43,454 bases of DNA from Oscillospiraceae bacterium (GTDB taxonomy: Bacteria > Bacillota > Clostridia > Oscillospirales > Oscillospiraceae). A program made the position numbers and the translations under genes. Within the stretch, counting starts at the first letter, position 1; the number at the start of each line of letters is the position of its first letter. The notes beneath the pieces are model-generated. The model ran no database searches. It worked only from the letters and a program-made list of their open reading frames with translations, and was not told the DNA's origin. Below are positions 8,055-15,201 of the stretch, piece after piece. The stretch is taken from NCBI GenBank assembly GCA_018385135.1, contig JAHAWY010000020.1:1-43454 (forward strand), given 5' to 3'.

Positions 8055-9557
8055 TCAGCGAGAATATTTTAGCCTGCGCATAAGGTCGGAGAGCGAGTAT
8101 TTGAGATTATAGGCGGTGAGCGTGCCGCTAAACAGCTTTCGCATATAAGCGCTGAAAGCATCTACCGCCATTGACTGATCAAAAGCGAAGCTGACGCTGG
8201 GATTATCGCATTTGGAGAGGATTGCTCCAACTCCATCCTTGCAGTTTATAATAGTGTTTGCCGCAATCGAGTCTGAAATTGCGTAGCGGTAATTGGGATG
8301 CTCTCTTGCAAATTCAGAGATGCTCTGCAGATGAGCGGCATATTCCTCGCAGGTGTAATAGCAGCCGGGTATGCCAAGCAGTGAGCTGATGCCCACGGGA
8401 ATCGCGTTTTTGGCAATCTGCTGAGCTGAGGGAATGCCGATCAGCTCGAAGGATTTTAAGTTCTCAAGCCGACTTTGAACGCGGTCTGAAAGCCCCTCGC
8501 GCAGTTCCATAAGGCGGTAGTCTCCACTGCGGTAGCAAATGCGATCGAGCACGGGCAGCGGCATGGTGTATATGGAGGGAGAGTAGCTGGCGTAATAGTA
8601 ATCGGCAGGGGTTTTATCGTAATCAATGAGAAGCTTTAAATATCTTTCGCTGTCATACACGATCTCAAACATAGGACGGCAGAGCTTCAGATAGTTGAAA
8701 TACTCGGCTTTCAGTGCGCTGACCGCCTGCGGCTCAAAAAGCAGGTGAACCAAAGCGTCATCGTCAAGACCGTCAATCGTTGAAGTGTGCAGCGCGGCAA
8801 GATCATCTGCCACAAACAGTGTGCGGCGGTAAACACCGTCGCGTATTTTCGGATAGTAATACGGCTCAACAGTTCCGGTTGTGTAAATTGGCAGCCATTT
8901 GGCGATCACCGTAAGCATATCGTCCAGCGGACGCGTTGTGTTGTGGATTATCTTTACCTTGCAGCCCATTGAGATGATGCTCTTAAAGCGCCAATTCCAT
9001 TTATTAACAAATTGAGGGTCAATGCTCATCCAGCGCGTATCCTCGTCGGAGAAAAGGTAAACATTGCGAGGTTTGCCGCTTGCGAGTATGGCATCGAAAA
9101 AATCAAGAACTGCCTGATGAACGCCTGCAATTCCGTAGTATAATCCGCCGGTAGTGGGAGTTGAGATTTCATGGGCTTCACTGCTGAAGGCTCCGGCAAA
9201 AATATCAGGAACGCTCAGTTCTGAAACGCTGCTGAAAAGAGTCTCCACCGAACTGAGCTGATTTTCATTTCCCTTGACCAGCCATAGACAAATCTGCTCG
9301 GCGGCGCTCTCTGCGTCATCAGGCCAGGGCTTTCCGGGACATATGGTATCTGCCGCGGTTTTCTTTTGATATTCATTTATAAGCTGCTTGGCAAAGAAAG
9401 CGCCCATAGTGGGTAGGAAATCCTGTGTTTTAGGAAGCTTTCGCTTGCCCGAACGAAGCCTGCTTATTGCCGATGCGTCAACATCTATGGCTTGAGCAAG
9501 CTCTATATTGTGTGTGTTTGTCAAGCTCATAAGAAAATCCAGCTTTTGAGCGAACAT
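8055..9557 (-). CDS. HTH (Xre/Cro-type) regulator with large uncharacterised C-terminal domain
   Basis: Putative DNA-binding regulator of 500 aa. Residues about 4-45 form a helix-turn-helix, including ELAQAIDVDASAISRLRSGK, a typical Cro/C1 recognition pattern. The remaining 450 residues contain no enzyme motif that I recognise. A segment near 165-225 (RNVYLFSDEDTRWMS, then SMGCKVKIIHN) is reminiscent of the phospholipase-D-like sensor fold attached to some regulators; this is only a resemblance. Such long HTH proteins recur in Clostridia without known function. GGGGTGG precedes the ATG. It is divergent from a non-coding-looking transcription unit starting near 9745, with direct repeats between the two promoters. 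Confidence 0.75.
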   Translation of the reverse strand: MFAQKLDFLMSLTNTHNIELAQAIDVDASAISRLRSGKRKLPKTQDFLPTMGAFFAKQLINEYQKKTAADTICPGKPWPDDAESAAEQICLWLVKGNENQLSSVETLFSSVSELSVPDIFAGAFSSEAHEISTPTTGGLYYGIAGVHQAVLDFFDAILASGKPRNVYLFSDEDTRWMSIDPQFVNKWNWRFKSIISMGCKVKIIHNTTRPLDDMLTVIAKWLPIYTTGTVEPYYYPKIRDGVYRRTLFVADDLAALHTSTIDGLDDDALVHLLFEPQAVSALKAEYFNYLKLCRPMFEIVYDSERYLKLLIDYDKTPADYYYASYSPSIYTMPLPVLDRICYRSGDYRLMELREGLSDRVQSRLENLKSFELIGIPSAQQIAKNAIPVGISSLLGIPGCYYTCEEYAAHLQSISEFAREHPNYRYAISDSIAANTIINCKDGVGAILSKCDNPSVSFAFDQSMAVDAFSAYMRKLFSGTLTAYNLKYSLSDLMRRLKYSR

Positions 9558-9577
9558 ATTACCACCCCGCTGAATCT

Positions 9578-9606
9578 AGGATATCATGGCGAAATTTGCA
9601 TTTCAA
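9578..9606 (-). promoter_or_regulatory. Probable promoter of the HTH regulator gene
   Basis: Minus strand: TTGAAA (9606-9601), 17-base spacer, TATCCT (9583-9578). It would start transcription within about 20 bases of the ATG at 9557. Confidence 0.5.
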
Positions 9607-9623
9607 ATTTTTTTTTCGTTTCT

Positions 9624-9657
9624 TGTAATAATTAACCGTTTCCATGTAATAACTGAC
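9624..9657 (+). repeat. 13-bp direct repeat, candidate operator
   Basis: TGTAATAATTAAC (9624-9636) and TGTAATAACTGAC (9645-9657) match at 11 of 13 positions and start 21 bases apart, two helical turns. They sit between the promoter of the HTH gene and the divergent promoter at 9710-9738. A short palindrome CGATATATCG lies at 9664-9673. Position and phasing fit binding sites for a Cro-type protein, possibly the neighbouring regulator. Confidence 0.45.
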
Positions 9658-9709
9658 ACGCGCCGATATATCGTCGGATAGATTTATGTTTAAAATATAT
9701 AAAAAACTA

Positions 9710-9738
9710 TTGACAAAAACCGAGAGATATTGTATCTT
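9710..9738 (+). promoter_or_regulatory. Promoter of an apparently non-coding transcription unit
   Basis: TTGACA (9710-9715), 17-base spacer, TATCTT (9733-9738). Perfect -35 and spacing, fair -10. It points away from the HTH gene and no plus-strand gene lies between it and the terminator at 10070-10110. Confidence 0.6.
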
Positions 9739-9762
9739 ATAACTAGAGAAAGGGTGATACCA

Positions 9763-9786
9763 ATGTGGAGTGAAAAATGGCAATAG
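9763..9786 (+). CDS. Seven-codon Trp-containing leader peptide candidate
   Basis: ATG to TAG frame encoding MWSEKWQ, with AAAGGG 8 bases before the ATG, starting about 18 bases after the inferred transcription start. Two of seven codons are Trp, the rarest codon, a pattern seen in attenuator leader peptides. No biosynthetic or transport gene follows on this strand, so a classic attenuator is not apparent. May be chance. Confidence 0.3.
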   Translation: MWSEKWQ

Positions 9787-10069
9787 CTTTCGTTTCTGCT
9801 TCTGCGGATGCGCCTTAGTCCGATGTTTTATTTGCACTTCTCACCTTTGTGAGAAATAAGGTCCGATTTGCGGAGTGGAATACCGCTTCGTTGCCGGGTC
9901 GGTTCTGACGGCAGAGAAAAATGTTTTGGCAAGGCAAGCCGCGTGCTTGAAAACGAGGTCATTGCGGAGCAAAGCGTCAAAGGCAAATCCCCATTCCCTG
10001 CAAAAGCGAAAATCCTTTGAAACGAGGTAAACAAGCCGAATGTTAGATTTAAAAACTGAACAGAAGTGA

Positions 10070-10110
10070 CCCCCTGCTCACGGTGGATGGGCAGGGGGTT
10101 GTTGTTTTTT
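10070..10110 (+). terminator. Strong plus-strand terminator
   Basis: Stem CCCCCTGCTCA (10070-10080) with TGGGCAGGGGG (10088-10098), one G-T wobble, then TTGTTGTTTTTT. On the minus strand there is no T-run, so it does not serve the convergent bofA gene, whose stop codon overlaps the T-run. Confidence 0.8.
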
Positions 10111-10375
10111 AAGCTATGTATTTCATTATCAGAAGCAGAATTACGCCCGGAAGACCCAGAATACCGACGATGATGGCGCTTACCCAGGTTATCTCAATGC
10201 TAAGCCCGACAATACCGCCGAAGAAATTAAGCACCAGTAGTGCGATATATCCGGAGGCGGCGTGAATAAGCAGCTTCAGCGCCCATTTAAGGGGCTTTTT
10301 CAGAAGCTTGATAATTGGAACAAGAAAAAGCAGCAGTATTACCACTGCAACAATTCCGATGGTCTGCAAAGTCAT
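10109..10375 (-). CDS. BofA family protein (pro-sigma-K processing inhibitor-like)
   Basis: Small membrane protein of 88 aa. It has an N-terminal hydrophobic helix (about 4-20), a short cationic segment (LLKKPLKW) and the BofA signature: AASGYIALLVLNFFGG, then WVSAIIVGILGLPGVILLL. In Bacillus, BofA holds the sigma-K protease SpoIVFB inactive during sporulation. Homologues occur throughout endospore-forming Clostridia, where the role is less tested. The ATG at 10375 has GGAG 10 bases upstream. The frame continues upstream across the DUF2508 gene, but that part is not coding. The pairing with the upstream DUF2508 gene mirrors the Bacillus yaaL-bofA order. Confidence 0.85.
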   Translation of the reverse strand: MTLQTIGIVAVVILLLFLVPIIKLLKKPLKWALKLLIHAASGYIALLVLNFFGGIVGLSIEITWVSAIIVGILGLPGVILLLIMKYIA

Positions 10376-10430
10376 GTATGTATTTCTCCTTAATTCTGCC
10401 CCCGCGTCAAGCGAGGGCGTTTTTACGATG

Positions 10431-10646
10431 CTAATAGTACCTGTCGCGGTAATGCTTGAGGGCGGTGTTATAGCGGGCGCGCAGAGCGTTGATTTCAAAA
10501 ATGCAGGCGTCAAGCGCTCCGGAGTCTGTTGTCTGGTTAAAATGAGCGTAGGCATCATCAAGACTGCTGCGCAAAGAAACGATTTCCTCCGCTGCCCTGT
10601 CAAGCTCCAGCCTTCTGCGGCGCTCGTCGCTTTTTCGGCTTGGCAT
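10431..10646 (-). CDS. DUF2508 (YaaL-like) protein
   Basis: Short charged helical protein of 71 aa, no signal or membrane segment. Recognised from the YaaL/DUF2508 pattern, with a basic start, the central stretch EEIVSLRSSLDDAYAHFN and the end HYRDRYY, and from its place directly upstream of bofA, as in Bacillus. Function unknown. The ATG at 10646 has AAGGGGG 8 bases upstream; that site is inside the right arm of a 17-bp inverted repeat (10657-10696), suggesting control of translation. A small GC stem (10397-10417) lies between this gene and bofA. Confidence 0.75.
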   Translation of the reverse strand: MPSRKSDERRRRLELDRAAEEIVSLRSSLDDAYAHFNQTTDSGALDACIFEINALRARYNTALKHYRDRYY

Positions 10647-10656
10647 TTTGCATTCC

Positions 10657-10696
10657 CCCTTATGTGCATAATATGGGAGTATTATGCACATAAGGG
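10657..10696 (-). promoter_or_regulatory. Perfect 17-bp inverted repeat covering the DUF2508 ribosome site
   Basis: Arms CCCTTATGTGCATAATA (10657-10673) and its exact complement (10680-10696) around a 6-base loop. In the minus-strand transcript the second arm ends in the AAGGG of the Shine-Dalgarno sequence, so folding would hide it. As DNA it is also a good operator-like palindrome. Confidence 0.7.
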
Positions 10697-10752
10697 CTTA
10701 GATTTATCCAAAGCGCGGGCGATTAATTTGCTGTTTTGATGCTTTGTGCCAC

Positions 10753-10781
10753 TTGCATTTTTAAGATATATGGGATATACT
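10753..10781 (+). promoter_or_regulatory. Promoter of the parE-like operon
   Basis: TTGCAT (10753-10758), 17-base spacer, TATACT (10776-10781), about 64 bases before the start codon. Confidence 0.65.
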
Positions 10782-10844
10782 ACATAAGTTAAAATGGACA
10801 AAAAAGGCACACAATATCTTGTGATTTGAGGAGTACAGGCATTT

Positions 10845-12830
10845 ATGAAGAAAACCACGGGGGCAGAATACGGCAATACGAGTATTTCCCAGCTCAAGGG
10901 AGCAGACCGCGTTCGCAAGCGTCCTGCGGTCATTTTTGGTTCGGACGGGCTGGAAGGCTGCCAGCACGCCGTATTTGAGATACTATCCAACGCCATTGAC
11001 GAGGCACGCGAGGGACACGGCAATATTATAACAGTTACCCGCTTTGCTGACAAGTCCATCCAGATTGAGGACTTTGGTCGTGGCTGCCCTGTTGACTGGA
11101 ACGAGAATGAGGGGCGCTGGAACTGGGAGCTTGTTTTTTGCGAGCTCTACGCCGGCGGCAAATATGCCAACGACGAGGGCGAAAACTATGAGTACTCGCT
11201 CGGCTTAAACGGTCTTGGTTCCTGCGCAACGCAGTATGCCAGCGAATACTTTGATGCGACGATTTATCGTGACGCGCAGAAATATACGCTTCATTTTGAA
11301 AAGGGCGAAAACATCGGCGGATTGTGCAAAGAGCCAAGTGACCGCAAAAAGACAGGCTCGACCTTTAGGTGGAAGCCGGACATCGAGGTTTTCACGGATA
11401 TTGATATTCCCTTGGAATACTACCGCGAAACGCTGCGCCGTCAGGCGGTTGTAAACGCGGGCGTGCTGTTTGTGCTTCGCAACGAGGTTGACGGCAAATT
11501 TGAAACCGAGGAATTCAAATATGATAACGGCATTTTGGACTATGTTTCGGAAATAGCGGGGGAGGACACGCTGTCAACGCCGGCTTTTATCGAAACCGAG
11601 CGCAGGGGACGTGACCGCGAGGATAAGCCCGAATACAAGGTCAAGCTCACGGCGGCGTTTTGTTTTTCCAATAAAGTAAGCGGTATTGAGTATTACCACA
11701 ACTCCTCGTGGCTGGAATACGGCGGCGCGCCCGACAAGGCAACGCGCTCGGCTTTTGTTTCCGCCATCGACGCATATATCAAAAAAATCGGCAAGTATCA
11801 GAAAAACGAAAGCAAGATAGGCTTCCAGGATGTTGCGGACTGCTTGGTTTTGGTAACAAACTGCTTTTCTACGCAGACCTCCTATGAAAACCAGACAAAA
11901 AAGGCGATTAACAATAAATTCATCCAAGAGGCGATGACCGATTTCTTCCGCAGCCAGCTTGAGGTCTATTTCATTGAACACAAGACCGAGGCGGATAAGA
12001 TTGCCGAGCAGGTGCTGATAAACAAACGCTCGCGCGAGCAGGCGGAAAAGGCGCGCCTTAACATTAAAAAGAAGCTTTCGGGCAGCCTTGATATTGCCAA
12101 CCGCGTTCAAAAATTTGTAGACTGCCGTTCCAAGGATTTAAGCCGCCGTGAGCTTTATATCGTGGAGGGAGACTCGGCTCTCGGTGCGTGCAAGCTCTCG
12201 CGCGACGCGGAGTTTCAAGGCATCATGCCCGTCCGCGGAAAAATCCTCAACTGCCTGAAGGCGGACTATGTGAAGATTTTTAAAAGCGAGATCATCACCG
12301 ACCTTATCAAGGTTCTCGGCTGCGGCGTCGAGGTTGAAAAGGCACGCGGCAAGGATATGAACGCTTTCGATCTCGATAATCTTCGCTGGAACAAGGTTAT
12401 AATATGTACCGATGCCGATGTTGACGGCTTCCAGATCAGAACGCTTATTTTGACTATGCTCTACCGCCTTACCCCCACGCTTATAGAAAAGGGCTATGTT
12501 TTCATCGCCGAGTCGCCGCTGTATGAGATCGAGTGCAGGGAAAAGACCTATTTTGCCTATTCCGACAAGGAGAAGGCGGAAATTTTGGAAAAGCTCGACG
12601 GCAGGAAATGCAGTATTAACCGCTCAAAGGGACTTGGTGAAAACGACCCTGAGATGATGTGGCTTACCACTATGAGTCCCGATACGCGCAGACTCATCAA
12701 GGTTATGCCCGAGGACGCGCGGCGAACCTCCGAAAGCTTCGATTTGCTGCTTGGCGATAATCTTTCGGGCAGAAAAGCGCATATCGCGGAAAACGGATAT
12801 AAATACTTGGATCTGGCAGATATTTCATGA
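10845..12830 (+). CDS. Type IIA topoisomerase ATPase subunit (ParE/GyrB-like)
   Basis: ATPase subunit of a DNA topoisomerase that passes one duplex through another. Domains in order: GHKL ATPase (E45 in EILSNAIDEA, DFGRG 76-80, GLNGLG 120-125), transducer domain, TOPRIM domain with EGDS (about 440) and the metal site DADVDG (about 523-528), then the C-terminal tail. Length 661 aa is standard. Several normally invariant stretches are altered (SALGACKLSRD for the usual SAGGSAKxGRD, DFGRG for DNGRG), so this is a divergent ParE-like family member, though catalytic residues are kept. GAGGAG lies 11 bases before the ATG. It is followed by the partner subunit after about 100 bases. Gene name parE is likely but not certain. 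Confidence 0.9.
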   Translation: MKKTTGAEYGNTSISQLKGADRVRKRPAVIFGSDGLEGCQHAVFEILSNAIDEAREGHGNIITVTRFADKSIQIEDFGRGCPVDWNENEGRWNWELVFCELYAGGKYANDEGENYEYSLGLNGLGSCATQYASEYFDATIYRDAQKYTLHFEKGENIGGLCKEPSDRKKTGSTFRWKPDIEVFTDIDIPLEYYRETLRRQAVVNAGVLFVLRNEVDGKFETEEFKYDNGILDYVSEIAGEDTLSTPAFIETERRGRDREDKPEYKVKLTAAFCFSNKVSGIEYYHNSSWLEYGGAPDKATRSAFVSAIDAYIKKIGKYQKNESKIGFQDVADCLVLVTNCFSTQTSYENQTKKAINNKFIQEAMTDFFRSQLEVYFIEHKTEADKIAEQVLINKRSREQAEKARLNIKKKLSGSLDIANRVQKFVDCRSKDLSRRELYIVEGDSALGACKLSRDAEFQGIMPVRGKILNCLKADYVKIFKSEIITDLIKVLGCGVEVEKARGKDMNAFDLDNLRWNKVIICTDADVDGFQIRTLILTMLYRLTPTLIEKGYVFIAESPLYEIECREKTYFAYSDKEKAEILEKLDGRKCSINRSKGLGENDPEMMWLTTMSPDTRRLIKVMPEDARRTSESFDLLLGDNLSGRKAHIAENGYKYLDLADIS

Positions 12831-12871
12831 GCACGGCAGCCTCGAGGCAGGCTTTGAAAAAGCAAGCTTAA
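12827..12871 (+). CDS. Possible 14-aa microprotein overlapping the parE stop
   Basis: The ATG overlaps the parE-like stop as ATGA, giving MSTAASRQALKKQA before TAA. It could be translated by coupling, but has no ribosome site of its own. An imperfect stem (about 12868-12899, GCTTAAGC.../...GCGCTTAGC) follows before the parC-like gene. Confidence 0.2.
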   Translation: MSTAASRQALKKQA

Positions 12872-12933
12872 GCGGCGAACCCTTGCCGGGAAGCGCTTAG
12901 CTCAAGTAAAAACATATCAAAGGAATTATTAAG

Positions 12934-15177
12934 ATGGCAAAGAAAAAACTGCCCGAAGTTAATAAGCACAAGACAAACCCCAATGTTGAGGGGCTGCGTG
13001 CCGAGGTGCTGGAGCAGCCAATCACCGAAACGCTGGAGACTAACTATATGCCCTACGCCATGAGCGTTATAGTTTCCCGCGCAATTCCGGAGATAGACGG
13101 CTTTAAGCCCTCTCACCGTAAGCTGCTCTACACAATGTATAAAATGAATTTGCTGACCGGCGCGCGCACCAAAAGCGCGAACATCGTCGGTCAGACAATG
13201 CGCTTAAATCCCCATGGCGACGCTGCTATATATGAGACTATGGTGCGCCTTTCCAAAGGCTGCGAAGCTCTGCTTACCCCCTTTGTGGACAGCAAGGGAA
13301 ACTTTGGCAAGACATATTCGCGCGATATGTCCTACGCCGCAGCGCGTTACACGGAGGCTAAGCTCTCTCCCATATGTGCGGAGCTTTTCCGCGATATAGA
13401 CAAGGACACTGTTGACTTTGTCGATAACTACGACGGCAGCACCAAAGAGCCTACTCTCCTGCCGACAAGCTATCCCAACGTGCTCGTTTCAACGAACACG
13501 GGCATTGCCGTGGGCATGGCAAGCCAGATTTGCGGCTTCAACCTCAAAGAGGTCTGCGAAACCACCATAAACTACATAAAAGACCCTAATTGCGACCTTA
13601 CGCAGACTTTGCTTGCTCCTGATTTTCCCACTGGCGGCGAGCTTGTCTACAACGCTTCGGAGATCGCCGAGATTTACGAGACGGGACGCGGCAGCTTCAA
13701 GGTGCGTGCAAAGTGGCGCTATATAAAAGAAGAAAACATTATTGAAATATACGAAATACCTTATTCCACGACCGTTGAGGCGATTATGGATAAGGTGGCA
13801 GAGCTTGTTAAGGCGGGCAAAGTACGCGAAATCAACGATATGCGCGACGAGACGGATTTGGGCGGATTGAAGCTTGCCATTGACCTCAAGCGAGGTGTTG
13901 ACCCCAATAAGCTTATGAGCAAGCTTATGAAAATGACGCCCCTTTGCGACAGCTATTCCTGCAACTTTAATATTCTGATTGCCGGCTATCCGCGCGTTAT
14001 GGGCGTGCGCGAAATACTCAGCGAGTGGACCGCGTGGCGCACCGAGTGCGTCCGCAGGCGTGTGTATTTTGAGCTTTCCAAGAAAAAGGACAAGCTGCAT
14101 CTGCTCAACGGTCTTAAAAAAATTCTGCTGGATATTGACAAGGCTATTTCCATCATCCGCAGCACCGAGCTTGAAGCCGAGGTCGTTCCGAATCTTATGA
14201 TCGGCTTTGGCATTGACCGCGTTCAGGCGGAGTTCGTTGCGGAAATCAAGCTGCGCAATATCAATAAGGAATACATTCTCAAGCGCGTCGAGGAAACGGA
14301 GGCTTTGGAAAAAGACATCGCCGATTTGGAGGATGTTCTCCAAAATCCCAAGCGTGTGAAGAAGATAATCATCGACGAGCTGCGAGAGGTGGAAAAGAAC
14401 TACCCCGGAGAGCGCCGGACGGACATCATTTATGCAGACGAGCTGGAGGACAGCGGGGAGGAGGAACAGGCGGAGGATTATCCCGTAACGCTGTTTTTAT
14501 CCCGCGAGGGCTATTTCAAGAAAATAACACCGCAGTCTCTGCGTATGAGCAGCGAGCAGAAGTTCAAGGAAAATGATGAGCTGATGCAGTCTTTCGAGGC
14601 TAATAACCGCGACGAGCTGCTGCTGTTTACCGACAAGCAGCAGGTCTATAAGGTCAAGCTTGACGACTTTGACGACTCCAAGGCGTCGGTTTTGGGCGTA
14701 TATCTTCCCACCCACCTTGACATGGACGAGGGTGAGAACGTAATATACATGATAAACCCACGCGATTACAGCTCGCATCTGCTGCTTTTCTTTGCAAACG
14801 GCAAGGTCGCGCGAATTGAGCTTAGCGCCTATGCAACAAAAACAAATCGCAAACGTCTAACCGGAGCATATTCAGACAAGAGTCCGCTGGTTGCTCTTCT
14901 TGAGCTGCGCGATGAAATGGAGATCGCGGTGTTTTCAACTGAGGGACGAGCCTTGGTGTTCAGCAGCGCTCTGCTGGCTCCAAAAAGCTCTCGCACTACC
15001 ATAGGAGTTTCGCTTATGAACCTCAAGCCGAAGTATTCCGTTGAAAAGGCACTGCCGTTAGATAGCAGCAGCATCAAGAATACAGCCAGATACAGAGCAC
15101 GCAGTATTCCTGTTGCCGGCGCGTTGCTGCGCGATGAGGACCGAGAGGAAAAGCAACTGAGTCTGCTCGGCGAATAA
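12934..15177 (+). CDS. Type IIA topoisomerase cleavage subunit (ParC/GyrA-like)
   Basis: DNA breakage-reunion subunit, partner of the preceding ATPase. Catalytic Tyr139 with Arg138 (AAARYTEAKL), winged-helix region with NPHGDAAIYE (92-101), coiled-coil arm around 370-500 and a shortened C-terminal blade region (about 510-725). The blades include GYFKKI, QVYKVKL, GKVARIEL and GRALVF. No GyrA box (QRRGGKG) is visible, which points to topoisomerase IV-type relaxation and decatenation rather than gyrase. The positions matching GyrA Ser83 and Asp87 are Ala97 and Glu101. AAAGGA lies 9 bases before the ATG. Length 747 aa is normal for ParC. The pair may be the main topoisomerase IV or an extra divergent copy. 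Confidence 0.9.
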   Translation: MAKKKLPEVNKHKTNPNVEGLRAEVLEQPITETLETNYMPYAMSVIVSRAIPEIDGFKPSHRKLLYTMYKMNLLTGARTKSANIVGQTMRLNPHGDAAIYETMVRLSKGCEALLTPFVDSKGNFGKTYSRDMSYAAARYTEAKLSPICAELFRDIDKDTVDFVDNYDGSTKEPTLLPTSYPNVLVSTNTGIAVGMASQICGFNLKEVCETTINYIKDPNCDLTQTLLAPDFPTGGELVYNASEIAEIYETGRGSFKVRAKWRYIKEENIIEIYEIPYSTTVEAIMDKVAELVKAGKVREINDMRDETDLGGLKLAIDLKRGVDPNKLMSKLMKMTPLCDSYSCNFNILIAGYPRVMGVREILSEWTAWRTECVRRRVYFELSKKKDKLHLLNGLKKILLDIDKAISIIRSTELEAEVVPNLMIGFGIDRVQAEFVAEIKLRNINKEYILKRVEETEALEKDIADLEDVLQNPKRVKKIIIDELREVEKNYPGERRTDIIYADELEDSGEEEQAEDYPVTLFLSREGYFKKITPQSLRMSSEQKFKENDELMQSFEANNRDELLLFTDKQQVYKVKLDDFDDSKASVLGVYLPTHLDMDEGENVIYMINPRDYSSHLLLFFANGKVARIELSAYATKTNRKRLTGAYSDKSPLVALLELRDEMEIAVFSTEGRALVFSSALLAPKSSRTTIGVSLMNLKPKYSVEKALPLDSSSIKNTARYRARSIPVAGALLRDEDREEKQLSLLGE

Positions 15178-15201
15178 GTCTGAGACCGAAAGGAGAGCTG
15201 T

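Larger units (their letters stand above)
9745..10110 (+). ncRNA. Candidate structured RNA of about 365 nt
   Basis: Interval bounded by a good promoter and a strong intrinsic terminator on the same strand, with no plus-strand reading frame of useful length except seven codons at its 5' end. Local stems include TTCTCAC...GTGAGAA (about 9838-9855). A long-range pair TCGTTTC (9790-9796) with GAAACGA (10019-10025) would close a roughly 235-nt domain. It lacks the landmark sequences I know for RNase P RNA, tmRNA and SRP RNA. Opposite-strand frames here start with TTG or GTG and are not protein-like. It could also be a decayed gene or repeat, so confidence is moderate. Confidence 0.45.

Noticed and set aside
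9745..9770. T-box-like AAAGGGTGATACCA
   Set aside because: It lies within about 25 bases of the transcription start with no stem I or specifier loop before it and no synthetase or amino-acid gene after it.
9559..9837. 92-codon minus-strand frame across the 9.6-9.8 kb promoters
   Set aside because: Starts with GTG, is AT-rich and low-complexity, reads through two promoters on the opposite and same strand, and has no family-like blocks.
9828..10034. 68-codon minus-strand frame inside the candidate RNA
   Set aside because: TTG start without a ribosome site. The sequence is not protein-like in composition, and the plus-strand promoter and terminator explain the region better.
13489..14343. 284-codon frame opposite the parC-like gene
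   Set aside because: Antisense shadow, no ribosome site or domain.
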